A stretch of DNA of 35,018 bases from Polyangiaceae bacterium. GTDB lineage: Bacteria > Myxococcota_A > Polyangia > Polyangiales > Polyangiaceae. The position numbers and the translations under genes were made by a program. The notes under the pieces are model-generated. The model searched no databases, was not told where the DNA came from, and saw nothing but the letters and a program-made list of their open reading frames with translations. Shown one piece after another: positions 16,501 through 24,921 of the stretch (within the stretch, counting starts at the first letter, position 1; each line of letters begins with the position of its first letter). The stretch covers positions 1 to 35,018 of the forward strand of contig JABSRN010000100.1 in the NCBI GenBank assembly GCA_013214025.1, written 5' to 3'.

Positions 16501-17025
16501 GGGCAGCCGTTGCTAACATACTTGACCGCCAGGGCCCAAGGTCAGCTCCGAGTGACGCCTACGGCCCGATGCCCGACGCGTTGAGGGCGCGGCCAAGGCC
16601 GCTCAACTAGGGCCGCCAGGCCGCTCGCTGCACTCTATGAGATTAGCTCTAACGAGTTAATTCGCACCACCACGTCCGGACGTGTCACAGCATCGGCGGG
16701 TCCGTAAAGCAGACACCCCAGGCGCCACGCCCCCCCCTAAGGCCGTCCCGACAACGCCCAAGAACTTTTCGCAGCGGCTCCAACACGTTGGGGAGAGAAG
16801 CGACAGGAAACGGAAAATCAAAGCTCGATAAGGTTAGCCGAGGTCATCCACCGCCGTTGGTCTGGGTGCCCACCCACCAGGTGGCGCAAGCCCAAATGGA
16901 CCGAAGCATTCAACACATCGAGAGGCCGATATTTGCGAAAACGAACGGATTTCCACCGCCAAGTTCACGGCCGCGACGTAGATCCGTTCGACGGCAACCC
17001 CCGTGGATGAAAGGATGCGCCCCAG
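16501..17025. other. Divergent intergenic region
   Basis: These 525 bp separate the DUF354 gene (minus) from the MMPL exporter (plus). No gene is convincing here; the open frame from 16788 is not protein-like. It should hold the promoters of both genes and contains the inverted repeat at 16642-16661. A Shine-Dalgarno-like AAAGGA lies 11 bases upstream of the exporter ATG. Confidence 0.6.
16642..16661. promoter_or_regulatory. Imperfect inverted repeat in divergent promoter region
   Basis: ATTAGCTC-TAAC-GAGTTAAT has 8-bp arms with one mismatch. It shares the AACGAGTT core with the lon palindrome at 13214-13229 and TTAGCTC with the lon-upstream direct repeats. It is a candidate operator; the regulator is unknown. 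Confidence 0.35.
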
Positions 17026-19596
17026 ATGACGGAAACGCCCTCTCCCCAGCCCCAGGCCGATTCCTCTGCCGCGGACTCTTCATCAGGCGCGCGTTCCGTG
17101 CCAACGAATCAGGGCAACAGGACGTTTCGCTGGTTGGCTATCACGGTCTTGCGATTCCGTTGGCTGGCTTTGGTCGTCACGTTCTTGCTCTCGGTCTTCT
17201 TCGGCTATCAGGCCCGCGAGAACCTGCGCTCCGACACGACGGACGAAAACTTCTTGTCCACCGCGGATGTTTCCCTAGAAACATTGCACGAGGTACGGCG
17301 CGAGTTCGGCCATGATATCTATTTCCAGCTACTCATCACCGGCGACGTCTTCACGCCGGAGTACGTGGATCGGCTCCGGGAACTGCACGCCACCGTGCAA
17401 GATCTCCACGTAGAACTAACAGGAGAAGCGGCTCGCGATAACAACGCCCCCCCCAAAGTCACGCCGCCGCCCAGCAACGCGGACGATTTCGAAGAATTCG
17501 AGGACGTCGAGGATGATCAGGATGCATGGGCCGGGGAAAACGCCGGTAGCGTAGTCGATCAAATCACCTCCCTCATCAACGTGCGGCAGACCCTCCCCGA
17601 CGACGACGGTATCCTCGTACAAGGCTTATTCGAGACTATGCCGGCCGCATCAGAGTGGGCCGAGTTCAAAACTCGGGCCCTCGCAGATCGAAGTCTCGTC
17701 GGCAACGTCGTCGACTCGGATGGCACGAACAGCGCGATTCTGTTTCGTACGCACAAGATGAGCGAGAATGATGAAGCGGCCGTGCTCTATCGCCTTCGCG
17801 AAATCGCCACCGAACACGATGAGTCAGATTTTAAGATCCAAGTGTCAGGCTCTCCTGTCGTGCGAGTCTCTTTCCGAGACATGATGGTGCGGGATATCAG
17901 CGTCACCATGAGCTGGATCACCCTAGTGATCTTGGTCACGTGTTATTGGCTCTTCCGTCACCCGATCGGGATCTTCGCCCCCGCTTTGGTCATCTGGGCC
18001 GCGGAGATATGGACCTTGGGCGCCATGGCGGTTGCCGACACTCCGTTCACATTGGTGAGCACGATTCTGCCCTCCTTCATCGGCTGTGTAGGCCTCGGCG
18101 ACAGCGTGCACATCATTTCGGTGTATCGAACCGCGCGAGCGGAGGGGCAGAACAACCACGACGCTATTGTCTATGCGATGAGCACGACCGGGCTTCCGGT
18201 TCTGCTCACCACAGTGACCACGGCCTTCGGCCTGCTCAGTTTCCGCCTGGCCTCCCTCTCTGCAATTCAGGAGATGGGAACCTGTGGTGCTTTTGGCGTC
18301 ACCATGGCCTTCATTAATTCCGTCATTTTACTCCCCGTGCTTTTGAGCTTCAACAGCACGAGCCTTCTTGGTTACAAGCCCGATCCGGACAGCAATAACT
18401 GGCTGAATCGAGTGCTTCGCGCCTTTGAACAAACCACGGCCCCCGTTCAAGGTCCTACCGGGGTCAGCTTCCGTCGACGAAACACCACCTTGGTGGTGGG
18501 CCTTGCCATCTTCGGATTCTCCACGGTCGGCCTCAGTCAGTTGGAGCTCCGACACAACCAGCTGGACTACTTCGCAAAAGACCACCCCACCCGAGTCGCC
18601 ATCGAAGATTTCGAGAACAGCGTAGGCGGCACGGTCAACGTATTGATCCTAGTGGAGGCCAACCCAGGCGAAACGCTGACGAAGCGCGAAACCTTGCTCG
18701 CCCTGGAGCAACTAGAGACACATATCCGAAACTATGACGACCCGACATCCGATCGGGAAATGGTCAAGAGCACTCTCAGCTTCATGGACCCCATTCGCGA
18801 GAGCTGGCGAGCCATCCAAGGCGGGGACGATAAACATTATCGCATCCCGGACACTCAGCGGGGGGTGACCGACATGGTGACCTTATTCGAAGGAGCCAGC
18901 CCAGACCGACTCAAGCGACTGGTGAGCATCGACATGCAGCGCGCCTTGCTTCATGTCCGAGTGCGCCGCCGAGATGCTCTGGGCTACGAACCCCTAATTT
19001 CGCATATCGAAGACGGCATCGAGAAATACATAGGGGACCGCGCCCGGGTGCGTTTTACGGGCAGCGCACACCTCGCCGTCACGGTGGTCTCTCGACTGAT
19101 TGAAGACCTGGTAAACAGCTTCAGTGCCGCCGCCATCGTCATCTCTCTGATGATGATCCTACTGCTGCGAGATCTACGGATGGGGCTCTTGGCCATGGTG
19201 CCCAACCTGCTGCCCGTGTTCTGCGTGATGGGCTGCATGGGCTATATGGGCATCGCCCTCAACGTCAACACCTTGCTATTGGGTTCAGTCGCGATCGGCG
19301 TTGTGGTCGATGACACCATCCACTTTCTCTATCAATTCAAAGCCCACTATGACAGCACGGGGGACGTGGACGGTGCTGTTCGCCACTCATTCGCGCATTC
19401 GGGACGCGCGATGGTCGCCACAAGCCTGATTCTCACCCTCGGCATGCTCTGCACAAATGCAGCCGAGCTGGTGAGCTACCACCGCTTCGGCAACCTGTTG
19501 TTGCTAACTATTGTGCTGGCTCTGGTCATGGATTTTACCATCGCGCCAGCACTTCTCCGCTTCGCCTATCGCGATCGCGCAGCGAAGCAGAGTTGA
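17026..19596 (+). CDS. MMPL/RND-superfamily exporter
   Basis: The 856-residue inner-membrane protein has the duplicated 6+6 transmembrane layout of MMPL proteins: TM1 (about 43-60), a large periplasmic loop and a helix bundle with SFIGCVGLGDSVHIISVYRT. A second TM1 follows near residues 485-505, then a second loop, and a final bundle with GSVAIGVVVDDTIHFLYQF, whose aspartates fit the proton relay. Members export lipids, hopanoids or other hydrophobic molecules. There is no adaptor or outer-membrane factor next to it, which favours a lipid-type exporter (HpnN-like) over a drug pump. Oddity: the first loop carries a Pro-rich then strongly acidic insertion (about 141-172). The substrate is unknown. 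Confidence 0.9.
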   Translation: MTETPSPQPQADSSAADSSSGARSVPTNQGNRTFRWLAITVLRFRWLALVVTFLLSVFFGYQARENLRSDTTDENFLSTADVSLETLHEVRREFGHDIYFQLLITGDVFTPEYVDRLRELHATVQDLHVELTGEAARDNNAPPKVTPPPSNADDFEEFEDVEDDQDAWAGENAGSVVDQITSLINVRQTLPDDDGILVQGLFETMPAASEWAEFKTRALADRSLVGNVVDSDGTNSAILFRTHKMSENDEAAVLYRLREIATEHDESDFKIQVSGSPVVRVSFRDMMVRDISVTMSWITLVILVTCYWLFRHPIGIFAPALVIWAAEIWTLGAMAVADTPFTLVSTILPSFIGCVGLGDSVHIISVYRTARAEGQNNHDAIVYAMSTTGLPVLLTTVTTAFGLLSFRLASLSAIQEMGTCGAFGVTMAFINSVILLPVLLSFNSTSLLGYKPDPDSNNWLNRVLRAFEQTTAPVQGPTGVSFRRRNTTLVVGLAIFGFSTVGLSQLELRHNQLDYFAKDHPTRVAIEDFENSVGGTVNVLILVEANPGETLTKRETLLALEQLETHIRNYDDPTSDREMVKSTLSFMDPIRESWRAIQGGDDKHYRIPDTQRGVTDMVTLFEGASPDRLKRLVSIDMQRALLHVRVRRRDALGYEPLISHIEDGIEKYIGDRARVRFTGSAHLAVTVVSRLIEDLVNSFSAAAIVISLMMILLLRDLRMGLLAMVPNLLPVFCVMGCMGYMGIALNVNTLLLGSVAIGVVVDDTIHFLYQFKAHYDSTGDVDGAVRHSFAHSGRAMVATSLILTLGMLCTNAAELVSYHRFGNLLLLTIVLALVMDFTIAPALLRFAYRDRAAKQS

Positions 19597-19779
19597 ATCG
19601 CGCTTAGCGCGCATCCTCAGCTCTGCCCTGCGCCTCCCCCAAGGGGCTGAGCGGCGTCCGCCGGTGAACCTGCTCAAGCCGTTCCCCGAGCCCCCACACC
19701 AACTCGCCCGCCCCGCGCCCGGAAATCCCTCGGCGGGCTCCCCCTTGACGTGCCCGCCAATCCGCCCGACACCTAGGGC

Positions 19780-20340
19780 ATGAATGACACTGTAAAAACT
19801 CTCGGTCCCTTGGGTGCACTTCTCGGAACCTGGGAGGGTAAAAAGGGAGCCGATATCGCGCCGTCCGATACACGCGGCGTCGCCAACAGCGCGTATCGCG
19901 AAACCATGGTGTTCGAAGACATCGGTCGCGTCGACAATCACGAGCAGATCCTCTACGGCATGCGTTACCGCACGACCGCCTGGCGCGTCGACGCCGACAA
20001 CGCGTTCCACGAAGAAGTCGGCTACTGGCTGTGGGACGCCGCCAACAAGCAGGTCATGCGCTGTTTCATGCCGCCTAGGGGGATGACCATCATGGCCGGC
20101 GGAACATGCGAGGCCGACGCCACCACTTTCGAGATGGCCGCCCATGCAGGCTCCGAGAGCTACGGAATCTGCTCGAACCTCTTCCTGCTCGAACAGTTCA
20201 AGACAGTGCGCTACGAGCTCAAGATCACCGTGCACGGGGCGGATAGCTTCAGCTACGAGTCGGACACGCAGCTCAAGCTAAAAGGACAAGACGACATCTT
20301 CCACCATACCGATGCGAACACCCTGACCCGAGTTCAGTAG
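19780..20340 (+). CDS. Nitrobindin/THAP4-like heme-binding beta-barrel protein
   Basis: The protein has 186 residues. The start LGPLGALLGTWEGKKGADIA carries the GTWEG signature of the nitrobindin family, a lipocalin-like 10-strand barrel. Strand-forming segments follow (ILYGMRYRTTAWRVD, FHEEVGYWLWD, VMRCFMPPRGMTIMAGG). The end FHHTDANTLTRVQ supplies histidines near the usual proximal-ligand position. Family members bind ferric heme and react with peroxynitrite or nitric oxide; whether this one does is inferred. It follows the MMPL exporter after 183 bp and is convergent with the vWA gene. No signal peptide, so cytoplasmic. Confidence 0.8.
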   Translation: MNDTVKTLGPLGALLGTWEGKKGADIAPSDTRGVANSAYRETMVFEDIGRVDNHEQILYGMRYRTTAWRVDADNAFHEEVGYWLWDAANKQVMRCFMPPRGMTIMAGGTCEADATTFEMAAHAGSESYGICSNLFLLEQFKTVRYELKITVHGADSFSYESDTQLKLKGQDDIFHHTDANTLTRVQ

Positions 20341-20469
20341 CCAAGCGCCACAGACATGCTGCTGACCGCCCAATCGCGCCTCAGCCCACCGTACACTTTG
20401 GTCACGGCCACCGAATCGAAACCGAAGCATGGCGAACGCGGATCCGCCGTCGATCCCCTCAGCCGCAAA

Positions 20470-21507
20470 TCAGTTCACTTCGTCCACGCTGGCGCAACCA
20501 AGAGCAATGCCAAGCTCGGCTGTCGTGGACGATGTCACAGCACTGCAAGTAGCCGGACACAAGATGACCCGGTCTCGAACGGCGTCCGCGGATGCGTCGA
20601 CTTCTTCCTCGTAGAACCAGCCGCCAGTTACCGCATCGCATTCGGTGAGCGACTCACGAAAGTACACAGTATGAGTCTCCTCTTCGGCTGTGTTCGGGCG
20701 GTACTGCACGTTGACCAGACCGGTTTCCAACGGCTCGCCGTTGTCGGGCACCGGGAGCTTGAGTTCGCATGGGATGACCGCCTCGTTGCGAATCTCGTGC
20801 AGGGCGGCCACGACTTCGGCGGCGACATCGCCATCGCCAGTTACGAGATAAGCGTCGTCAGTTCCGCCTGCGCTGGCGATGCTGTTGAGATCGTCTAGGG
20901 CGGGACCCACGCCAAGCACGTAGGTACGCACGGCGACATCTCCTCTCAAACAGGCACTCGCTTGTTCTACGGCGCCGATGATGCTCGGGCAGCACGTCGC
21001 GTCCTGGTCGCAAGTTACGGGAGCGCCGGGAATGCCGTCGGTCACGACCAACATCACCACGCCGCGCCCGGGATTCTCGCCGCTCCAAGTGTTGACGTAC
21101 ATACAGCCGCCTTCGATAGCTGGACCCGTCGGGGTTTCACCCGTGGGCTCGACGGTCGCTAGACTAGCGGTAAGCACATTCGCGTGCGCCGGCGTAACCG
21201 GGGCGACATCGACAGCGGCGACCGAAAAATCTGTCGGATCGCAACTGGCGGAGCCGAGCGCGTTGGCACCGAAGTAACTGATACCAACCCCAACGCCCGA
21301 GATTTCCGGCGATGTGATGAAGTCATTCACGGCGTCGCGCACAAGATCGATACGCCGAGCCCCATCGGGACCGAGCCCCATTGTTCCCGATTGATCGAAC
21401 ACGATCAAAAAGTCGGAGGTGTAACCTTCGCCCCGGAAGATCTCTGCCGGGCAGTCATCGTCACCGAAGTACCCTGACCCAGACTGGGCTGATGGGTGCC
21501 TGTCAGC
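20470..21507 (-). CDS. von Willebrand A domain lipoprotein, 3' part (frameshifted from 5' part)
   Basis: This is the main body of a vWA protein. It reads FGDDDCPAEIFRGEGYTSDF and continues into the MIDAS motif FDQSGTMG, then GETPTGPAIEGG and MLVVTDGIPG, which supply the remaining metal-site residues. A Cys-containing C-terminal region follows (IPCELKLPVPDNG, CDAVTGGWFYEEE, ILCPATCSAV). The frame has no start of its own before 21507: the signal peptide is encoded in another frame (21405-21656). One extra G in the G6 run (plus-strand C run 21507-21512) would join them into a product of about 395 residues. An automatic caller would probably start at the TTG at 21408, cutting the domain. Probable role: metal-dependent adhesion or scaffold at the cell surface. 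Confidence 0.75.
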   Translation of the reverse strand, partial: ADRHPSAQSGSGYFGDDDCPAEIFRGEGYTSDFLIVFDQSGTMGLGPDGARRIDLVRDAVNDFITSPEISGVGVGISYFGANALGSASCDPTDFSVAAVDVAPVTPAHANVLTASLATVEPTGETPTGPAIEGGCMYVNTWSGENPGRGVVMLVVTDGIPGAPVTCDQDATCCPSIIGAVEQASACLRGDVAVRTYVLGVGPALDDLNSIASAGGTDDAYLVTGDGDVAAEVVAALHEIRNEAVIPCELKLPVPDNGEPLETGLVNVQYRPNTAEEETHTVYFRESLTECDAVTGGWFYEEEVDASADAVRDRVILCPATCSAVTSSTTAELGIALGCASVDEVN

Positions 21508-21656
21508 CCCCCATCAGCGAATATCATGCCGGTACCGCCGCTGCCGCCGGAGTCCGAGGCGTTGCCCGTGCCGACTCCTGAGGAATCGTCATCAGAACAA
21601 GCGCCGATCGCGACCAGAATGAAGGAGGCACTCGCGGCCAGTTGAAGACGACTCAT
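21405..21656 (-). CDS. von Willebrand A lipoprotein, 5' part with lipoprotein signal
   Basis: The ATG at 21654-21656 follows a good Shine-Dalgarno (AGAGG) and overlaps the stop of the Cys-rich lipoprotein gene by four bases (ATGA). The start MSRLQLAASASFILVAIGAC is a lipoprotein signal with Cys20 followed by Ser-Asp-Asp, and then a Gly/Ser linker (GTGNASDSGGSGGTG). After the G6 run at 21507-21512 the frame wanders through a meaningless tail to a stop at 21405, while the vWA domain continues in another frame. It is therefore the first part of a split gene. It is either a real pseudogene or switch, or a sequencing error. Confidence 0.7.
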   Translation of the reverse strand: MSRLQLAASASFILVAIGACSDDDSSGVGTGNASDSGGSGGTGMIFADGGLTGTHQPSLGQGTSVTMTARQRSSGAKVTPPTF

Positions 21657-22930
21657 GGACAGATACCTCTTTCTACACAAATCGGATTGCCGTTGGGCCC
21701 CTCACAGCACCCAGCGTCGTTCACCAGCTCATCACAGACCGCCGTGCAAGGACAAGCGATACAGGGCGCCGCAGGTTTGTACTTGCGGCACTCGCCCTCG
21801 ACACACACTCGCTCTTCGGAACACTCACGATCGCAGCGGCCACAGTGGGCGTTGCTCGTCGCCACATTTACGCAGTGAGTCTTGCCACCCCCGGCACCAC
21901 ATGCCGTTAGGCCCTCGCTGCATTCGGCACCCGCATCGCCGGACAAACATTGCCCGCCGTCACAGCGTCCCCCGTCGCCACAGACGGTTGTGCAGTCGCC
22001 GCAATGATCGGCGTCGGACTGAAAATCGAAACAGTCGGCGTCGCACAGATCGAGTCCGGGGCGGCACACACAGTCGCCCGCGGTACAGATTTCCATCTTG
22101 CCGCATTTCTCATCGCAGACTCCGCAGTTTTTCGGATCGTTCTGAGTATCCGAGCACTGGTCACGGCATAACTCGGTGCCGCCACGGCATTCGCAGCTTG
22201 CATCCGTACAGGTCTCGAAGGCGACATCACATTGGGCGCCGCCGCAGTCGCTACAGTTTTCACAGATGCACTGACCCGAGTCGCAAACCAGGCCGTCTCC
22301 GCAGTCCGGGTTCGTCAAACATTCCACACAAGTTTGCGACGTAGTCTCACAGGCTGGGGTGGCTCCCTCGCAATCCGACGTCGCTAAACACTGCACACAT
22401 TGTTGGGACGCGTTACACACCGATCGCGTGCCATCGCAGTCGGTATCGCCCGTACACTCAACGCAGATGCCGGAGCTGGTATCGCACGCCGACGCGGCGC
22501 CGCTGCAATCAGTGCTCGACGTGCAGCTTTGCACGCAAGTCTGAGGCCCCAGCTGACACACACGCCCGTCGCCGCAGTTCGCGCTTGCCAGACACTCAAC
22601 GCAAGTTGCGCTACCGCTGTGGCAATAGCCCCGCGGTGGGGTGCAGTCGCCGGAGGTCGTGCAGGTGTTGCCGCCCGTAGGTACGCCGCCAACGGTGACG
22701 CCAGTGCCTCCGGTTACCGACGTGCCGCCAGTGGCTGACGTGCCTCCGGTTGCCGACGTGCCGCCGCCTGCGGTGCTCGCTCCCCCGGTCGCGACGCTAC
22801 CGCCCGGGCCACCACCATCTACCGATAGCGGCGTTGTGTTCGGGCTGGAGCCGCATGCACCAAGTCCAACCAGAGCCGGTAACGCGACCAGCCCCAGCAA
22901 GAGACATTTAGCGTAAGAATTCATCGCCAT
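21653..22930 (-). CDS. Cys-rich repeat lipoprotein
   Basis: I prefer the ATG at 22928-22930 (MAMNSYAKCLLLGLVALPAL), two bases after the upstream stop; an ATG at 22924 or a GTG at 22942 is possible. A lipoprotein signal ends at GLGAC. Next comes a repetitive Gly/Thr/Ser linker (GGTSATGGTSATGGTSVTGG). About 300 residues of regularly spaced cysteines follow, first as CVECxxxxDCxGxxxxCxxxxxxC units (about six), then as C-N-x-CG-x-CDxxC units (KNCGVCDEKCG, DHCGDCTTVCG, AHCGRCDRECS). The end (PCIACPCTAVCDE) is also Cys-dense. Many disulfides are expected, giving a rigid stalk. It is the middle gene of a coupled three-gene operon. Such proteins are common in myxobacteria but have no assigned function. 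Confidence 0.85.
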   Translation of the reverse strand: MAMNSYAKCLLLGLVALPALVGLGACGSSPNTTPLSVDGGGPGGSVATGGASTAGGGTSATGGTSATGGTSVTGGTGVTVGGVPTGGNTCTTSGDCTPPRGYCHSGSATCVECLASANCGDGRVCQLGPQTCVQSCTSSTDCSGAASACDTSSGICVECTGDTDCDGTRSVCNASQQCVQCLATSDCEGATPACETTSQTCVECLTNPDCGDGLVCDSGQCICENCSDCGGAQCDVAFETCTDASCECRGGTELCRDQCSDTQNDPKNCGVCDEKCGKMEICTAGDCVCRPGLDLCDADCFDFQSDADHCGDCTTVCGDGGRCDGGQCLSGDAGAECSEGLTACGAGGGKTHCVNVATSNAHCGRCDRECSEERVCVEGECRKYKPAAPCIACPCTAVCDELVNDAGCCEGPNGNPICVERGICP

Positions 22931-22932
22931 AA

Positions 22933-23688
22933 TTAGGGACACACCTCACCGGAAATCGGAACGCAGTATCGCCCCTCGGTGTCGAGATCGAGCTGGTAGC
23001 CGGTCGGACAGGCGGCGCGATCCGTGTAGCCGGCGAATGGAATCGGAACACACTCCCCTTCACACCCCTCGGAGTTCGTGTACTGGGTGAAGTTCTGCGG
23101 ACATTCGTAGTCCTCTTCCGGCGGGGTGTCACAGACAGCCTCGGGGCAATAGGGCTCGTCCCAGCCCGGCGGGCACTCGCCCGGCGTTGTCTCTTGGGTG
23201 TCTTCGGCGAACTTGGACGGCGAGGCGTGCACCGAGGTCACGTAGGCCTGCCCAAAACAACCATCGAAGGCCGCTGAGTCCACCCAAATATCGTAGGTCA
23301 TACGAAAGTCCCAATCCGGCGCGTCCGGGTTCGGAGTGTAGTCCTCGTCGGTGAGTGGCGAGTCCACCACCGTCTCGCTATAGCCGCAGCCATTCAAATT
23401 GCGATCGAGCGAAGTGCCCACGGCCAGAATGTGATCAGGATCGCCGATGATCATACTGCCGTCGCGGTCCCCACCCGAAACACCCAGGGACGAAAAACCC
23501 GAAGGCGAATCGGGATCCTCAGACACGAAGTCGACAACAAAGTGCATGACGGTATCCGTGTTGCAGTCCGTCAAGCGTAACTCCACGTGACCGCTGCCGA
23601 CCAGTTTATCGAACTCGTGCTTGCCGTGGCCCCAACCGATTTGGTTTTCGCCAAAGGTATTATCGACGAAGTCGGGATTGAAGGTCAC
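22933..23688 (-). CDS. Surface lipoprotein, C-terminal part (split gene)
   Basis: The 251-codon frame opens with a GTG that overlaps the stop of the preceding frame (GTGA at 23685-23688). Its sequence continues a domain that begins in that frame: FNPDFVDNTFGENQIGWG, VGSGHVELRLTD, SPSGFSSLGVSGGDRDGSMI, LAVGTSLDRNLNGCGYSE, DWDFRMTYDIWVD and VTSVHASPSK. A Cys/Pro-rich tail follows (CPPGWDEPYCPE, ECPQNFTQYTNSEGCEG). I recall this domain pattern as one continuous unit in many bacterial exported proteins. The lack of a signal peptide here and the domain split argue for a one-base deletion (a -1 shift restores HLA-VTF) rather than two real genes. Translational coupling is the alternative. Confidence 0.7.
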   Translation of the reverse strand: MTFNPDFVDNTFGENQIGWGHGKHEFDKLVGSGHVELRLTDCNTDTVMHFVVDFVSEDPDSPSGFSSLGVSGGDRDGSMIIGDPDHILAVGTSLDRNLNGCGYSETVVDSPLTDEDYTPNPDAPDWDFRMTYDIWVDSAAFDGCFGQAYVTSVHASPSKFAEDTQETTPGECPPGWDEPYCPEAVCDTPPEEDYECPQNFTQYTNSEGCEGECVPIPFAGYTDRAACPTGYQLDLDTEGRYCVPISGEVCP

Positions 23689-24290
23689 GCCAGGTGAACG
23701 TACTCTTGCTCATCGAGGGATTCGATGACCTGCTCGATGGTGGCCACCGGAACGTCGGGATCTTCGGGACCGTAGAAACACAATGTCGCGCTGTCTCGAA
23801 CCTGTTGAGTGGGCGAAGTACCGATGCCGTCAACGGGAGGACAATCGTCCGCCGTGCCGGGACCAAAGCCGGGCGCTAGGGGAAAACCGGCACCGCCACT
23901 GGCACCGGGGAATCGGGGACCACCGACTGTCGGGCTACTTCCCGGAGCCACGCCATCGCAAGTGTTCGTGACTTGGTTACAGGTGCTCCAGCCACAGTTT
24001 GTGTCCGTGATGCACTGAACGCAGCTGCCTTCGGCACAGTACGGAAAGTCCGGGCCGCATTGGGCTTCCGTATCGCACGCGATGCCGGACACAGCGGATG
24101 CGTCGCCCGCGGCCGAATTGTGTCCGCCAGCGCCGCCAGCGTCCGACGACGTGCTGGTGCCGCCAGAACCAGAAGTGCCAGAGCCAGAAGTGCCAGAGCC
24201 AGAAGTGAGAGCGTCAGTCGAGCTATTGCAGGCGCCAGCTCCCATAACGGAAGCGACCAGCACGCCTGAAAGGAGGCGAAGGTGCGTCAT
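23685..24290 (-). CDS. Surface lipoprotein, N-terminal part (split gene)
   Basis: The 201-residue frame starts with a lipoprotein signal (MTHLRLLSGVLVASVMGAGAC) followed by Asn-Ser, consistent with outer-membrane sorting. A Gly/Ser/Thr linker and a small Cys-rich module come next (CDTEAQCGPDFPYCAEGSC, CVQCITDTNCGWSTC). The last about 45 residues (VRDSATLCFYGPEDPDVPVA, then ESLDEQEYVHLA) are the beginning of the domain continued in the next frame. The stop at 23685-23687 truncates it mid-strand. It is the first gene of the three-lipoprotein operon; its promoter should lie in 24291-24490. No strong Shine-Dalgarno precedes the ATG. Confidence 0.7.
   Translation of the reverse strand: MTHLRLLSGVLVASVMGAGACNSSTDALTSGSGTSGSGTSGSGGTSTSSDAGGAGGHNSAAGDASAVSGIACDTEAQCGPDFPYCAEGSCVQCITDTNCGWSTCNQVTNTCDGVAPGSSPTVGGPRFPGASGGAGFPLAPGFGPGTADDCPPVDGIGTSPTQQVRDSATLCFYGPEDPDVPVATIEQVIESLDEQEYVHLA
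24169..24207 (-). repeat. 15-bp tandem repeat in lipoprotein linker
   Basis: CCAGAAGTGCCAGAG occurs twice in tandem plus a 9-base partial third copy. On the minus strand it encodes Gly-Ser-Gly-Thr-Ser units of the linker behind the lipidated cysteine. The unit length keeps the frame. Confidence 0.8.
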
Positions 24291-24492
24291 ATTTTAGTCG
24301 CAAGCAGTGGGTGAAGAACCGCCGGACTCAGCAGAACCCGTCGCGGCCCATCAATAATACCAGCATTAGCGCAGTCACGCGAGGTTCACTCGGCTTAGGT
24401 CCGCCGCCCGAGCGCGAGGGTATTCGCTGCTGCCTATTGAATGAATTGCACCTACACTGTTTCATCTCACAACGCTGGTTCGCTGACAATCT

Positions 24493-24921
24493 AGGGCCCA
24501 CTTCACCCCCTCCTGTCGGCCGTCGGTAGCGCGCTGATCGGTCTGAGCGCTGGTTTGATGCTCCTACTCAAGGGGGCGAGTTGCCGGCATCAGCGGCATC
24601 ACCGGTGGCTTGCTAGGAAGCGAAAAACATGACGTTCCCTGGCGGACTGCGTTCTTGAGCGGGCTGATTACTGCCGGCGGATTGTGCGCTTGGGAGGCAC
24701 CCCAGGCACTCGGTGTCACCCCGGCGAGCTCGGAACTCGCCATCATTATCGCGGGGCTGTGCGTCGGTTATGGGGCACGACTGGGCAACGGCTGCACGAG
24801 CGGCCACGGCGTGTGCGGCATCAGCCGATGGTCCGTGCGATCCTTCGCCGCCACCGGGGCCTTCATGGCGACGGCCGGCGTCACTGTCTACCTCGTCCGC
24901 CATTGCTTAGGAGGCAGCTAA
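24493..24921 (+). pseudogene. YeeE/YedE-family sulfur transporter subunit, broken
   Basis: The parts add up to one half of a YeeE/YedE (DUF395) inner-membrane transporter. They are HFTP, then LLSAVGSALIGLSAG and LMLLLKG, then RVAGISGITGGLLGSEKHD, and to the end the signature [20 protein letters not shown] with [17 protein letters not shown]. They lie in three different frames. A C run at 24506-24510 is one base short and a G run at 24572-24576 is one base long. No start codon precedes the first part; an AGG at 24493-24495 stands where ATG would be expected. The last segment (from 24577) is intact. Its TAA overlaps the ATG of the partner gene. Known members import thiosulfate or related sulfur species. 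As it stands no functional protein is expected. Confidence 0.65.

Noticed and set aside
16642-16661. CIRCE heat-shock element.
   Set aside because: The words TTAGC and GAG resemble CIRCE, but the 9-base spacer and the full TTAGCACTC arms are missing.
16788-17315. Possible gene upstream of the MMPL exporter.
   Set aside because: The translation is Arg/Pro-rich without protein-like pattern and overlaps the exporter start in another frame.
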